Positions 10,059 to 22,622 are shown, counted from the first letter of the stretch. The stretch is 64,000 bases of DNA from Ambrosia x helenae (GCA_030844895.1 CM061224.1:28911992-28975991); one strand, 5' to 3'. Notes: generated by a model not told the origin, from the letters alone. Numbers and translations: made by a program.

Positions 10059-12530
10059 ATTTGTACTTTGCTTATACAAATACGTTCTATTTTTTACTAC
10101 ATATTAGAATTCATATGTAAAAAAAAAAATAGTTCAAACGTGTTAATATTTTTTTTCGGTTTTAAAAAAAATCACATAAATATTGCTTTTAAGCATTTAA
10201 AGTTAATAAAGAGATTTCATGTTTAAACAATTGAAGTTATAAAAAAAATTAGAAGGTTTATAATTTATAAACCTATTATGTCGTTTTAATGCTTGATTTA
10301 AAGTTTCTCCACCATTTAAGATCCGTACCAACCATTGTTTTATGTTATGATGAGCATTAAATCGGGTTATGAATGACCGATTGTAATTGTCGCATTCATG
10401 GTCATAATCATCCCCAACAATTTGATGCCTATAAATTGAACCTCTAGTGAACTCATAACCATCTTCAACTACTAAACATATCTCTATTGCATCTCAAGTG
10501 CTCTTGTGCATCTTAATTGTCAAACCAAGGGTCTCTCGGCTAGCCCATTAGATCGAACCTGTCCACATCTTGTAAGTCAAAAATTTTTTTTCCATTTTAC
10601 TTGAGTTGTGATTCCGAATCATAGCCCCATAGTTTCAGACATCAAACTTGTTGTATTCGGGTTAATGAAATCGGGCTTAGTGTTAGGGTTCTTAGTTGAT
10701 TATTGGGGAAGAAGATGATAGAACTAGTATATACTATAAATATATTTTGATTTCATAATAAGTCACAAAACATGTTGTACTATAGTGGTTATATAGTGTG
10801 TGTAATACATGGGACACCCGTGTTCGAACTAGGTCACCCCTTCTTCTTTTTATTTTTTTCTCCTACGTTGTTTTAATATTAATTTTATTTATAAACATTG
10901 ATAATATACATAAACTTGGAATATTTATAATAAATTCATTTCTTGCCCAAAAATTATGAAAATTTAGGTGTAGTATATCGACACCATAAAAGAAATTTTC
11001 ACACTTTTACTTTATGGAAAATAAATTATTTTCATATTTTTATTAATTTAAATTATTTTAATAATAATTAATTGATTAAAAATCCATTTTAAATTATTTC
11101 AACCCAAATTTTTGGGAAACTATTTCTAAACGTCAGAAACTTAATCTTACTTTATTGGACCAGAAATATTTAGTTCTTATTGATTTTCCTATTTTGGTCA
11201 TTTAAATACATTTTAAATTCAATAAATCAGTTTTAAATACAAAAGAACTGAGAAAAATTATGAAAAATTTGTTTTGGGTTTTTTTCTCATCAGAATACAA
11301 CTAATTTTCATAAAAATGTCATTTTAAACAATATATAGTATTTTAGTTGTATTTATGTTTATTTAAATACAATAAATCAATTAATAATTTATGACACTTA
11401 AATTCTGTTTTATAAATTTAATGTGTTATAAAACATAAATATTTCTATGTTTCAAATTCATAATCATTAACATTTGACTCATTTGTGTAACTTACATTTA
11501 TTTGTTCAATTATTTTAATTATTGTAATTATTTACAATTATGGGTTAAAGCAATTAATTTAATTCTTTTGTCCTAATTACTTAGAACTACTTTTAGTTAA
11601 ATAATCAAGAGGTAATAAGTATATTATTTGATCATCATTTATAAACTTTGTCATATTGTTTTTGAAATACAAGCTTTATATTAATACAATTTATCGTAAA
11701 AATTCTAATTCCCAAAATCGACTTAGCAAACCTAATGCCTTAGACCCTAGTTACCTTAGACTTTTTAGACACTTCCTTATTAGTATTCTTACACATTATA
11801 GGTTGAATTCCTCGGATTTCCCATTACTTAACTCACGAACACTTAAGTTGGATTTGGATCACTTTCGCAAACTGTGAGTATATCTTTCCCTTTTTTTTTA
11901 TGTTTTACTCTTTTGGGGCTATTCATGTACACTATGACTAAATGTTATTCTTTCACTAAATGCAATTCTCATGTGTGTTTGCGTTATGTTAATTTGTGTG
12001 TCTATGACTTGTCAAAATCATTAACCTTTGAGGGCCTGACATTTCAATGAATAGTACTATGGTATATACCCCTTGTGACTCTGTTGAGAGACCTTGGTCA
12101 TTGTCTTGTGATTCATATTACTTAAAAATGTTTTGATTCTTGATTCTTGATACATTCATAGGGTTGATTTTGAACGGATATTACTTATTACATAATTGCA
12201 AACAGTATACAACACATGAATTGCGAAACACTTTTCTACTATATGTATACAAACAGAGTATGCTCACCAATACATTTTGTATTGACATATACTATTTTCG
12301 TACATGTTTCAGGTTATTTATGAGATGACTTTTAAGCTTTTTTTGGAAATTTACTTAGATTTTGGATTCATTGTATTTCAGTTTAGTTGACATTTAGAAT
12401 CGTTGTATCTCATTTCAATGTAATAAACTATTTAATCAATGTATCAATATTTACATTTCTAGTCCATGAGCTATTGAACAATCATCATTACGTGACACCT
12501 CGATGTTTCGCCATCGGTTGGGGTGTTACA
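9938..12530 (+). repeat. Solo LTR of the A/C gypsy family, inserted in gag
   Basis: 2593 bp beginning TGTGACATCCGTCCC and ending GGTTGGGGTGTTACA, the same termini as LTR C. A perfect 5-bp TSD GTTCT flanks it (9933-9937 and 12531-12535), and no internal region remains, so it is a solo LTR left by LTR-LTR recombination. A TG microsatellite lies at 10035-10060 and a B-box-like GTGTTCGAACTA at 10829-10840. The rest is AT-rich with no convincing gene. Confidence 0.93.
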
Positions 12531-13091
12531 GTTCTCCCTACTGTCTTGGACAAGATCGTGAAACTCATCTTCCATCTTCTTGATTTCATTAAGAGGGCAA
12601 CATTCCGCCTTCATGATGTCTTTAGCTTGTTCCCAAGTCAAAGCTAGTGCGACTTCAGCTCCGTGAGTCCGTTTCTCTTCGTTCCACCATGTGAGTGCTC
12701 GCTTATGGAGGACACTCATAGCATAGCGAACTTTGAGGTTATTAGGGCACTCGCTATTGATGAAGGTATTTTTGATACCTTCGAACCACTGAAGGAGACC
12801 AGTGGCTCCTTCGTCTCCGCTGAACTTGGGAGGGTTGCAAGTGTTGAAGTGCTTAAGAGTGCAAACAGGGTGAGCATTCCCGTTCCCATTGCCATTCCCG
12901 TTGTGGTTGCCATTCCCGTTGCCATTACTATTGTCATTTCCATTCATTTGAGCGATTTGAGTCACTAAATTGGGAAGTAACGTCGCTATTTGTTGAGCCA
13001 TCTGCTGGGTAATGATTGCGGCGAGTTAGACATTGTCGTTGTCCTGGTTGCTGTTGTTGCTGTTGTTGTTATCGTTGTCGTGAGGAGGCAT
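12531..13091 (-). pseudogene. gag: Element A gag, N-terminal part
   Basis: Start is the ATG at 13089-13091 (MPPHDNDNNNSNN). An in-frame TAA at 13026-13028 breaks it; reading resumes in the same frame (LAAIITQQMAQQIATLL). A NG(N)-repeat linker follows, then the Retrotrans_gag capsid domain: PPKFSGDEGATGLLQWFEG, YAMSVLHKRALTWWNE, ALTWEQAKDIMKAECCP and KKMEDEFHDL. The solo LTR interrupts the codon series at 12535. Homology to the element C leader and gag start supports this start. The early stop and the insertion make it dead. Confidence 0.88.
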
Positions 13092-13666
13092 TATCTTTAA
13101 GAGACATAATGAAGGTTTCAATGAGACATAGGATGAATCAAGGTAAGGAGACATAATAAGGAGTGTAATCATTTATTCATTAATTAAAACGAATAAACGA
13201 AAACGTTGACTTATCAAAGCTCCTAGATTCTAATAACATAGTGAAGACATGCTTTAGCCTATACGTGAACACTCATCCCGAGAATTCCCAGGTAGGCATT
13301 CGGTTCCCTCGTCTGATTGGGATATATGCGCAATGCCAGTCCTAGACAGAAAACTCAGAATACAGGCGTTTACCCTTCCAGATTGCACGTGTTCGTTATT
13401 AGAATTTAGAGCTTCGACGAGATTAACAAGGCAGTTCATGTTAGGACCTGAGAATTTTGTCTTATCAGTCTAAGGGTAGTTCCAGTGATGGTGAGCAATC
13501 ATCTTGTAGGGGCAAAAGTAGGGATAAGAAGTAGGATGAAGATAGAGAATAGAAACAAGTAGGGTTGCAAGTAAAAGGAGCAAGTGCTGGTTATAATCAT
13601 ATGGTTATAGACTAGATTATTTTTCTAATAACCTAATTTCCTATAACCATGGCTCTGATACCAATC
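13092..13666 (-). other. 5' leader and primer binding site of element A
   Basis: Minus strand after the LTR: GAT spacer, then TGGTATCAGAGCC (complement of 13651-13663), the tRNA-iMet primer site. The leader of about 560 bp is closely similar to those of C (34901-35461) and D (39905-40397), including GGAATTCTCGGGATGAGTG (complement near 13280). Such conservation among three elements, two lacking most genes, suggests packaging or dimerisation signals; this is inference. Confidence 0.8.
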
Positions 13667-15768
13667 TGTAACACCCCAATCGATTACGGAAACATCGGGA
13701 TGTCACGTATTGATGATTGTTCAGTAGCACATGGTAAATAATAAATTTTATTAATCAATTAATTAAATTACATACAATTGTTCTAAAAGAATCTGTACAT
13801 CAAATGAGAAACACTAAATATAAATCTTCGAACATTAACTCTAATCTTCAAGCAAAGCTATAATCTGAAACATGTTAAGTTTGAAAATATTTTGGGTCAA
13901 CAAAAGTTGGTGAGAATTACATAGGTTTGAATATTAAATAAAACTTGTACAATTCGAGTGTCATGGCAAGTCTAGTCCATATGTGAAAACAAAACTACTA
14001 GGAAAATCGTGTGCATAATCAAACCTTGTGACTAGAATATTGTGGTCCATCCCATACGCATATGGTTCACACGTTTTTGTTATATGATCGATAACAATCA
14101 CCCACGCTACCCATACTGGAGGTACACGTATCCGGGTGGGGTTGTCAGTCCAATAGATCTATCATTGTGTATCGTTGGCTTGTACGGAGTTAATGATTAT
14201 GCTAATCTAATTGTGCTTACCATAGTAATGTTTAAGACATAATGCAACATAGAATAACACATATACACTTATGTTGAATTGCAATTGAAAATGTAACATG
14301 TTTCACCCCAAAATAGTGAAAAAATGGCTATGTAAACTCACATTAATGATAGTATTGAATCCCATGATATAGAATAAAAGTGGCTCGAGTGTATCCAAGT
14401 ATCACCCTATGTTTAAGGCAATAAATAAGTGTTGGGGAAAACTTAAAAGTCTAAGTTTTCTAGTTTAAAAGTATTCTAGGGTTCCTAATTTGGGGATCGA
14501 CAATTGTTTAATAGTTATTTTAGAATAATAGTTAATGACATTAATAAATAAAGAAACTTAGAAAATAAATAAATGAAAAGGATTTTTGTAAGATCTTGAT
14601 TAAGGTAGTTGTATTAAAATGTTGTGATGCGAAAATAATTTTTATAAAATTATTTTCTTAATTAATGAATATATAATACATTAATATTTATTTGTCAAAA
14701 TATAGTATTAATATCTAAAAATATTAAAATTCCTAAATTTCAAATCATAAAATTGAATTTCTGATCTAAATGAATAAAAATAATTTATGTGAAATTTTGA
14801 TGCAAAAATAATGAAAATTGGATTTATTGTGAATTTATTATGATTAAAATAACATAAATTAATTAAAAATACTTAATAAATGTTTTTCTTAAATTAAAAT
14901 TCAGTTCTGAAAAGTTTATTGGTTTATAAGTTTAAAATAACATTTGTGAAATTTTATGAAGCTATTTATATATTTTTCTAGAATTTTTAGTTTATTCATA
15001 TATAAACTTGTAATATATATTATATATATTCAATAAATGATTTTTGTGAAAATAAAAATTTTATAATAAAGTTTATCATTTATATAACATAAAATAAATT
15101 TTATGGAATTTATAAATTAGATTTGGTATTTAAAATCATTTTAAAACATAATAGCATAAAATACAAAAGAGAAGGTTTTAAAAAATAAATGATTGAGGCT
15201 TGCATGGATCGAACCCGGGCCTCTTGCCGGTTCAAAGCTTTAAATCACATGCCCAGACTATCTGGTCTAGACCTTGAGAACACAAGGAGTTTAAGTTTAC
15301 TAATTTACATATGCTATATGTATTGAATCATTATTTCGTGTAAAAATAAATAAAAGAGAGGGCTCAGATTCGAACCCAGACCATTTGTTTTAACATCTCA
15401 GGACATACCCAACTGGCAACTGATCTGGATCAGATGTTGTTTTCAAATCGTATTAGAATGGTTTTTATACACACGAATTGTATCTTCTTCCCCAAATATA
15501 ACTAAGAACCCTAGTTTTACCAATCAAAACAATTAACAAACAATAACCCGAGAAACATTGGGGTTATTGATCGGTTAGTAACGTGGAACAAAAAGATGTA
15601 TTAAATTAACACTTACAAGGCTCGATGATACACGATGAACAGGTCAAACGAAAAGTCAAAGAAGGCTCGATTGCACAGATTATAGTAAAAACCAGAAAGA
15701 ATTGAGAGTAAGAGGATGATTTTCGGCACTCATAGGGTGGAATGGATGCTTCAATTTATAGTATAACA
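13667..15768 (-). repeat. 5' LTR of element A, truncated
   Basis: Starts TGTAACACCCCAATCGATTA and parallels 4789-6885 with scattered substitutions and small indels. Identity ends at AATTTATAGTATA (about 15768). The U3 start of the LTR is missing, so the element has no promoter of its own on this side. Confidence 0.88.
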
Positions 15769-15970
15769 GATAGGGGTGTTCAGAAAAACCGCAAACCAAA
15801 TAAAAACCAAAAACGAACCTTAACCGTAACCAAAAAAACCAATTCGAACAACGAATTTGGTGTTTGGTTTTGTTTTAACCGAAACCGAATTGCTTATTCG
15901 GTGTTTGGTTTGGTTTTTGGTTCTACATTTTTTTTATTTGGTTTATTTGGATAACCGAATAAACCGGTAA
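15769..15970 (+). mobile_element. hAT-like non-autonomous element, one terminus only
   Basis: TAGGGGTGTTCAG at about 15771, followed by repeated AAACCGAA/TTCGGTTT blocks, resembles the terminus and subterminal repeats of many plant hAT MITEs. The matching opposite end (TGAACACCCCTA) was not found, so this is a fragment or is itself interrupted. Its junction coincides with the truncation of LTR A. Confidence 0.5.
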
Positions 15971-16087
15971 AATAATTAATTATTAAATAAAAATAATAAT
16001 ATTTAATAACTCATATATAATATATAAGCCCAAAATATTAAACCCAACCCAAAATAAATAAAGCCCACCAATTTATAGAGGTAATAA
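15971..16087. other. AT-rich spacer
   Basis: AT-rich sequence with short AACCC/AAGCCC runs. No gene or repeat boundary is seen here. Confidence 0.5.
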
Positions 16088-16130
16088 TCTCTTTCTTCTA
16101 ATAAAAGAGTAGCTAGGGGGACACTTGTCC
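16088..16130 (+). mobile_element. Possible Helitron 5' terminus
   Basis: TCTCTTTCTTCTAATAAAAG preceded by A fits the TC start and A|T target preference of plant Helitrons, and captured B3/RPA exons downstream fit Helitron behaviour. No CTRR end with a subterminal hairpin could be fixed and no Rep/helicase is present, so the call is tentative. Confidence 0.3.
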
Positions 16131-16412
16131 CCATACTAGAGCTCCTCAATATTATAGTACACATGTCAACCAACCAATCTACTATCCAAACCCATCTTCT
16201 AACCCGGATTCTTTTTTGACCCGGGTATATAACATTCGCTCCCCGACCCAGTGACCCGTATCCGAATATTATAACCCACGTAACAAAACCCTTCCATCTT
16301 AAACTCTATCATTCGCCGCTTTCTAACCCTACCTCTCCATCTCCTTCATTACACATCCTCTCTAACCCTACCCACTTCAAAGTCGTTTTCATCTACTCTA
16401 TTCTCAGCCAAA

Positions 16413-16740
16413 CTATGTTCCTGACTTCAATTGATCCAAGGTATGCATTTTTCTATATACTTTCTTCTCTTTTTAATGGTTTCGTTTCTGTTGCTTTTGT
16501 TGTATTTTGTTGTATTCGCATCCTAAGACCCTCGATTTTAAAGGTTTTATGTTCCTTTTAATTTCTGTTTTAATTTGATATGTTGCTTTAGGGTTGAATC
16601 TTTCACGCTGTTGCTTTAGGGTTGAAGTTCTTGGCATCAACTGATCAAAGGTATGCACTTTTCTATATAATTTCTTATCCTTTGAATGGTTCTGATTTTG
16701 TTATGAATAAAATATGTTGTTGCTTTTGTTGTATTTTATC
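16413..16740 (+). repeat. Tandem duplication of an exon/donor-like segment
   Basis: TTCCTGACTTCAATTGATCC followed by AAGGTATGC (about 16419-16445) recurs as TTCTTGGCATCAACTGATCA followed by AAGGTATGC (about 16628-16655). In both cases TTTTCTATATA and a GTTGCTTTTGTTGTATTTT stretch follow. Each copy ends in a plausible splice donor (AG|GTATGC). It may be a duplicated 5' exon of the downstream gene. Confidence 0.5.
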
Positions 16741-16949
16741 GGATTGGTTTATGTTCTTCATAAGTTAGGGTTTTTTTTCATCATACAATCATTGACGACT
16801 CATATGTTTACAGATCCGCGTTTTAGTTTAGGGTTATGTTTTCAGACCTGTTTTACTAGATTGTTATGTGTTCAGATCTATTTTAATAGATTTAGTTTTG
16901 AATGTCTTTGCAATTGAATCTATGTTTTTACTTGTAATTGTTACTGTAA

Positions 16950-17091
16950 TGGATGACCTTGTGGAAGGTATAAGTGCTGAAAAGGTTCTAGAACCACTCA
17001 ATGTCATTCTGCCAGAACATCCAGCTATGCAACTGTTATGTAAGGGGTTTGATGTAACTATAGTTCTGTTGGACAACACCATGATCTGTCA
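16950..17091 (+). CDS. Hypothetical exon (about 47 codons)
   Basis: Open from an ATG (MDDLVEGISAEKVLEPLNV...) to Q followed by a donor-like GTTTGTCG. The acidic/aliphatic composition looks like real coding sequence, but I recognise no family. It could be a captured exon or an upstream exon of the B3-OB frame. There is no independent support. Confidence 0.3.
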
Positions 17092-17508
17092 GGTTTGTCG
17101 AATAAAGTTGCAACTCTTTCAAGTATTATTTCTATTAGACAAACGGGTGAATGTCATTAATATGAAATCTTAGGTCTGCTAATCGATCATTTAGAAACAT
17201 AACAGAATTACAAAACATTATATGAACTCTTAAAAAGCTAATAAAATCATAATCTAAACCTGGTTCTATTACGACACTTAGTGCTAATGACATAACAATG
17301 CCCTAAGAAAACGAAAAACACAACACGTTCCCAATAACCTGCTTAATTTGCTTTGTTGCAATAAATATGCTTTGCTTCCACATCTGCTTGACATTCCATA
17401 AAATAACTTTAATTGCATCTCTAAACATTTGTATGCATAATATTTTCAGGTACTCCATTTGGCTGGATAGCAAGCTCCGATTCCAACCAAAGACGTTAAT
17501 TTTACAGG

Positions 17509-20500
17509 ATGGCTTATCGAAAGGGAAACCAATTCTTTGTCGTTGTACATGACCCTTCTTCGTTTGAATTGGTAAGATTTGTATCTTCTTAATATTCAAT
17601 TTTTTTATTACTTTATGTTATAGTTAGAAACTAAAGTAATCTTATTTAATTTACCAATTGTTTGCAGCCTATACCTAGATCTATGAACAACTTCTTTTGA
17701 GCAAACAACCTATATAACACAAATGTTATCATTAGGACCGATGAAGGTCATGTTTGGTCCGTTTGTGTCAAAGTAGTTGATGATTTATTATGTTTAACTA
17801 ATGGATGGTCTCGCGTTGTACGTGATTTATGCTTCGGCATATTCTTTGTTATTTTCGATTATATAGGCCATTCTACATTTATGATAAGATACTACAATCA
17901 TTGTCCGTTGAAAGAATTATCAAACTCATTCTGCAAGATGATTGATCATGAAATAGTTGGTCCTCTGGCATGTGTTATTTTTTATTATCTTCTAAACTAT
18001 TCCATTTACAATCTTAATGTTTTAAAAAAATGAAATTAATTTAAGCTAACAGTAATTTAATTGTTTTTCAGGTGTTACCAATGTCATTTGCCGAAAGGCA
18101 TTATGCCGAAGGGCTACCATCTAATCCTGTTAAGCTATTTGTGTCTAATAGCCATCAATGGGATGTGTCCCTCCAAAAAATTGGTACCAAGTACTGTTTT
18201 ACTGTTGGCTGGGCGAAATTTCTTGAAGATCTTCGTCTTGAAATTGGCGATTTTATTTGTTTTGAGTTTAATGATATTACACGTTTCAATATTATCACGT
18301 TTAACAAGACTGGACGTCAAATGGTTTTACACAAATTACTTGCTGACGAGATCTTCTCTTCACAAAACATACCTGCTGCGGATAATTTGACATTGAACAA
18401 TGAATCAGAATTTAATACTTTTACATCAACCGTCACTGATCAATTGGTACACTTTGTTTTTTCTATTCAATATCAAATCTATTATTCTACAATTTTAACT
18501 TCTTTTATGTTTACTTGTAGATAATACCAAATGAAGTTGCTCACATTGCTGGGTTAAGTGAAACGTTAAATGTTACAATTAAATTTGTCGATGGATTTGC
18601 TTGGACAAGGCCTGTCCTTATGAATTTCGATGGTACTTCTACCCGGTAATGTTATTTGTTATTATAAAATTTATTTTTATGTTCATTTTATTATTTCATA
18701 TTCTACCCATTCAGATTTAAATTAATATTATTCTATAATTTGATTAACAAGGTTTATTGTTGATGCATCAACATCTATATACATTTAAACGGAAAATTAA
18801 CATATATATGTATATTATTAGGTCATAATTGGTTTATATGTTTAGCTGTACAATGAATAAAGCCCAAGATTTGGCGCCTAAATAGTTGGAGTTAGTTATA
18901 TAAGGAATTGATTTCGGTTCTCGGTTTTCTCAATGTTCATTTCGGGTCCTGGACCGACCCGACCCGAAACCCGACACAAGCTAAAACCCAGCACCGTATA
19001 CAGACCCTAAATACTAGACCCGGGTCAGTTTTGTTGGTTTTCGATTCGGGTCTCGGGTTTTTTCGGTCCGGTCCGCTTTTGCTCACCCCTAATTCATATA
19101 TATGTTTCTTGAAGTATGGATAACAGATTCTTTACAATTATATTTGATAACTTCCTTAAATTTTTTTTTAAATATTAACAACTTTGTACCAGCTAACTGG
19201 TTCTTTAATTTTTTTTTTTGGACAATCTATTCTTAACTAGGTACAAGATTCAAGTCCGTGTTCAGAATACCAATGGTGCAGTATCCCTTACTTTGTTTCA
19301 TCGTGATGCCTCTGAACTTATCAAAGAATCTACTTCAGACTTGCTTTCTCAAAATACCGTAAGCCAGTTTAAATATATATTATCGTTATTTATTTCTTTA
19401 CTTACCAAATTTATATGTATAAATTCCAAAATAGCAATAAAATATATTCTGAGATTAAGATTCTGTATTACAAAGTATATCTTTAGAGTATTCACGTTTT
19501 ATGAAATACATGTTAGATACCAGATTTCATAAGTATACGTTTTCACAATTATGATTTACCCTTTTTAATCAGGTTGGTGAGACAGTTAAATACCTCGACG
19601 AGATCGACTGTTTGTTGGAGAAGGAATTTGCTTTCAAGATTGAAGTGTCCGACTTCAATTTGAAAAATAAGTACGAAGTGTATGGAATCTCAAAGTTTAC
19701 TCAAGATGCGTACATTCAGAGCTAAAGAAAAACCTCAACATTGGGCATGTATTAATGATTGTATTATACTTTATTTGTATTAACATAAATAATCTTTCTT
19801 TACAATTTCTGTTTTTTCTAATAAATTACTTACATTACCATGTTCAGGCTACTGACTCTGAATCGATGGGTATGTCTTCGCTTTTTGGGAATGCTCAAAA
19901 GGTACCATCTCAATATTTCATGTTGATATTTTATTATATAAATCGCTATTTTGATATGTATTTATATACCCTGTACATACACATATGTCACTAATTCAAA
20001 GAAACAAAGGAATTCTTGTCATTAGATAAACTAAAATGGACTACACATAACATAAATGGACTATTTATTCTCATGTTGGACAAACCAAAAATATGAAATT
20101 AAACAATACATATAACCATACCATGGAAAGTTGGATGAAGTCAAATATGTTCACATTATTTTATTTCATTCTCAGTTTTGTTCCCCATACATATACATGT
20201 ATGCAGTTTCAACAGCTTCACAAATAACTGCACATTTCAATTATGGAATCACACATTAGTAAAAAACTAAACAAACGCGATGGCCAAATTAGTGTTATGA
20301 ATTGGTATCCTAAACTTGCAAATAAATAATTAGATTGTTGTGTTAAAGGTTTTCATAAGACCCTGTTAGCCTAGAACCTGAAAATAATAATTAAACTTTT
20401 ATGCATTTTCAGGAAACATTTTTTGGTACCGGCGACAACGTGACTCCAGTGTCAAATGCTGCTAATGAAGGATTAAAAGACGATGTTCTTGCTGGGAATA

Positions 20501-20658
20501 CATCTACCTTAACTACTATAAAGCGTAAGTTAGTTGATGTTTATGATGCGGAAGAAAGCCCGATGTTGTCTACAAGTAATGTCCAGGTCAATATTGAAGA
20601 AGACAAAGGAAAATCCGTTGAAGACACCATTCTTCTCATCCCAAAGATTGAGAAGTAA
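17509..20658 (+). pseudogene. B3-domain / RPA1 OB-fold fusion gene (8 inferred exons, probably decayed)
   Basis: Inferred exons: 17509-17571, 17668-17973, 18072-18446, 18521-18645, 19241-19358, 19573-19748, 19848-19901, 20413-20658; introns are GT-AG and the phases mostly agree. Exons 1-2 form a plant B3 DNA-binding domain (FVVVHDPSSFEL, GHVWSVCVKVV, LTNGWSRVVRD). Exon 3 is a second (LPMSFAERHYAEGLPS, WDVSLQKIG, FTVGWAKFLEDLRLEIGDF). Exon 4 is half of a third. Exons 5-6 are the C-terminal OB fold of replication protein A large subunit (RYKIQVRVQNTNG, LTLFHRDASELI, KEFAFKIEVSDFNLKNKYEV). Exon 8 ends in the RPA-like tail LLIPKIEK. The RPA zinc-finger exon is missing. Damage: in-frame TGA at about 17698 and a frameshift near 19710. 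A nuclear single-strand DNA/chromatin role would be expected if it were intact. Confidence 0.65.
18850..19094. mobile_element. hAT-type MITE fragment in intron 4 of the B3-OB gene
   Basis: The right terminus GCTTTTGCTCACCCCTA (19078-19094) is the complement of TAGGGGTGAGCAAAA, close to the TAGGGGTGAGCAAC ends of the full hAT at 50754-54339. Its subterminal GACCCGACCCG/CGGGTC repeats are also alike. The left end is unclear. It lies exactly between the B3 and OB exons. Confidence 0.55.
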
Positions 20659-21388
20659 TCTTTATTGAACGTGACATGCCGTTTGTTTTTTTAAGATACT
20701 CGTATTTTTATTACGTCACTTTATCGTTGGTTTGTCGTTTTTTTGAACAATGTTTGATTTTGTGTCATGGATAATTTGGTATGTTGGGTTTTCCTTCATT
20801 CGTATGGTTATGTACGATGATTAATTGAATAAATCTGTGTGTTTTATAATATTCTCCTGATGCCTCATAGATATCCCACTGTTTTGGCATCTCGACTTAA
20901 TCATGTCAGCGTAACGTTTTGGCTAATGCCAAAAAGAATTCGAGTATTTATGTATACTTACAAAATGATTTAAGAAACACAATCATTTTAAACATACAAA
21001 CAATTGTCACCATAATTCCAAAGGCTCGGTAAAACGTTAGCCCAATTAGGGGATATCAACAACATTATTGGCCCATCACAAATTAAAATTGATGCTTTGG
21101 TTTTGTCGCCACCTACCAGCAAATTCATCAGTTTTCAATAATATCAACATTCACCTAACTTTTACTTTACCAATTATTCACATTCCATCCATCTCTTTTC
21201 CATCGACTTCCTCATCAATTAGGTAATTTCCTCCAAGACAATCTTATTTATGAACATATATTTACATAACTCATATTTCACTCTCACGATTATGTTTATT
21301 TTTTTAGTATATATAATATATCGTTTACAATTAGGTGTGTATGAGGATCAATTCTATATTTCTTCTTAGCTTCCATTTGATATGCTTG

Positions 21389-21392
<4 letters not shown>
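20659..21392 (+). other. 3' flank of the B3-OB gene and intergenic region
   Basis: A polyadenylation-like AATTGAATAAATC occurs at about 20823. From 20930 on there is AT-rich intergenic DNA. A segment near 21140-21240 with pyrimidine-rich TCCATCCATCTCTTTTCC and an AG|GTAATTTCC donor-like site could be the 5' UTR and first intron of the B3 gene at 22081. This is inference. Confidence 0.4.
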
Positions 21393-21419
<27 letters not shown>

Positions 21420-22080
21420 TAACCATTCAATTAGTCATGTGTTTTATACAATAATTATATATATAAATGCTTCGATTCATATATATATATATATTGTTAT
21501 ATTTTTACAACTTTAAACTATGCATACTTATATGTATAACACTTGCATTTAGATAGTTTTGTGTATATATATATATTTTTTTGTAAAAATGTGTATGAAG
21601 TAAATGAATAATGTTACTACTTGAAGTAATTTACGAAGACATTTGTTAAAAATAAGTATCAAATACATAAAAATCTATATGAACTAAACCTCAATTTAAA
21701 AAGTTCATAAACTGTTTGGATATGAACGTGATTTGTGCGGCTATGTGATATATGTATTACTATGTCTATGTACGTCTTTTAATCAAGTACAAGTGTCATC
21801 GAACACAGCGTTTTTAGTTATTTAAATAACTCTTATTCTTTAATTTATGTATTTTGAATCTAACATATTGTTTTTATTTTTTCTTGCAAGTATGTGTATA
21901 CCTATTTGTACGTCTATTTCGTATACATGTTACTATGCGTATGTACATCTTTATGTTTGTATAAGTGTCATCGAATTCACAGCTATTAGTTTTTTAAAGA
22001 ACTCCTATCCTTTAATTTATATACTTTCAATGTAACATATTGTTTTCATTTTTTCTATCAAGTACTTCCAACATTCAAGT

Positions 22081-22622
22081 ATGGCATCCGAAGTAATTGA
22101 AATTTCGTGTGACTCAAACGAAGAAATTAACAATACCTCCAATGAAGAAATTGACGATTCTTCTGATTATGATGAATTTAGCGATACTGACAATGGCGCG
22201 CATCCCGGTATAGAAGTTAACTACGACTCTATTCCTGCTACTCACCAAGTTATTACCAAAGTGACCTACAAATTTGTAAGTATTAAATACATAATACAAT
22301 ATATATGTTCCACTTTATTTATTTCGCTATATAACTTTTCGTGATTTATTATTTACAATTATGTTTTTCAAATGTGTTCCAGCGTTTTCCAAAAGAGTTT
22401 GCAACAAATTGTAACCTTAACAATCGTATGACCGTGTTTGTACAATTTGAGAATGGGTTGCAATTTTTTACCAAGATGCGTTTTGAAGGAAAAGATGATA
22501 AAACAATGTATTCGTTAGGAAGATGGAAGACGATGATGAAGAAGCTCGGTTTGAAAAATGGACGACGTTATCGGATAACGTTTGTCAATCGGGAAGGTAT
22601 CTTGGTGTTTTCACTTCCTTAG
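22081..22622 (+). CDS. Small B3-domain protein, left arm (2 exons, about 144 aa)
   Basis: Exon 1 is 22081-22275, intron 22276-22382 (GTAAGT...TTCCAG), exon 2 22383-22622. The N-terminus is acidic and Ser/Asp-rich (MASEVIEISCDSNEE). Exon 2 is a shortened plant B3-like fold: RFPKEFATNC, RMTVFVQFENGLQ, YSLGRWKTMMKKLGL, KNGRRYRITFVNREG. B3 proteins are plant nuclear DNA-binding transcription regulators; this one resembles REM-type single-domain members. The frame is open and splice sites are canonical. It lacks the usual Trp in the GxxW position (Leu-Gln instead), so DNA binding is uncertain. The mirrored copy is at 25844-26383. Confidence 0.7.

Larger units (their letters stand above)
4789..15768 (-). 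mobile_element. Ty3/gypsy element A: gag-only (non-autonomous), nested and right-truncated
   Basis: Minus-strand element: 3' LTR 4789-7634, polypurine tract at 7635, internal region 7635-13666, 5' LTR from 13667. The internal region encodes only gag. After removing the solo LTR (9938-12530) and the MITE (8521-9247) it has no protease, RT or integrase. The 5' LTR matches the 3' LTR until about 15768 and then stops; the remaining ~750 bp are not found nearby, so the element was truncated. The left TSD would be GGTGA (4784-4788); its partner is lost. The leader, primer site and minisatellite are shared with elements C and D. Confidence 0.88.

Noticed and set aside
12471..12535. C-terminal tail of the gag frame ending ...GETSRCHVMM
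   Set aside because: This part is the end of the inserted solo LTR, not gag.
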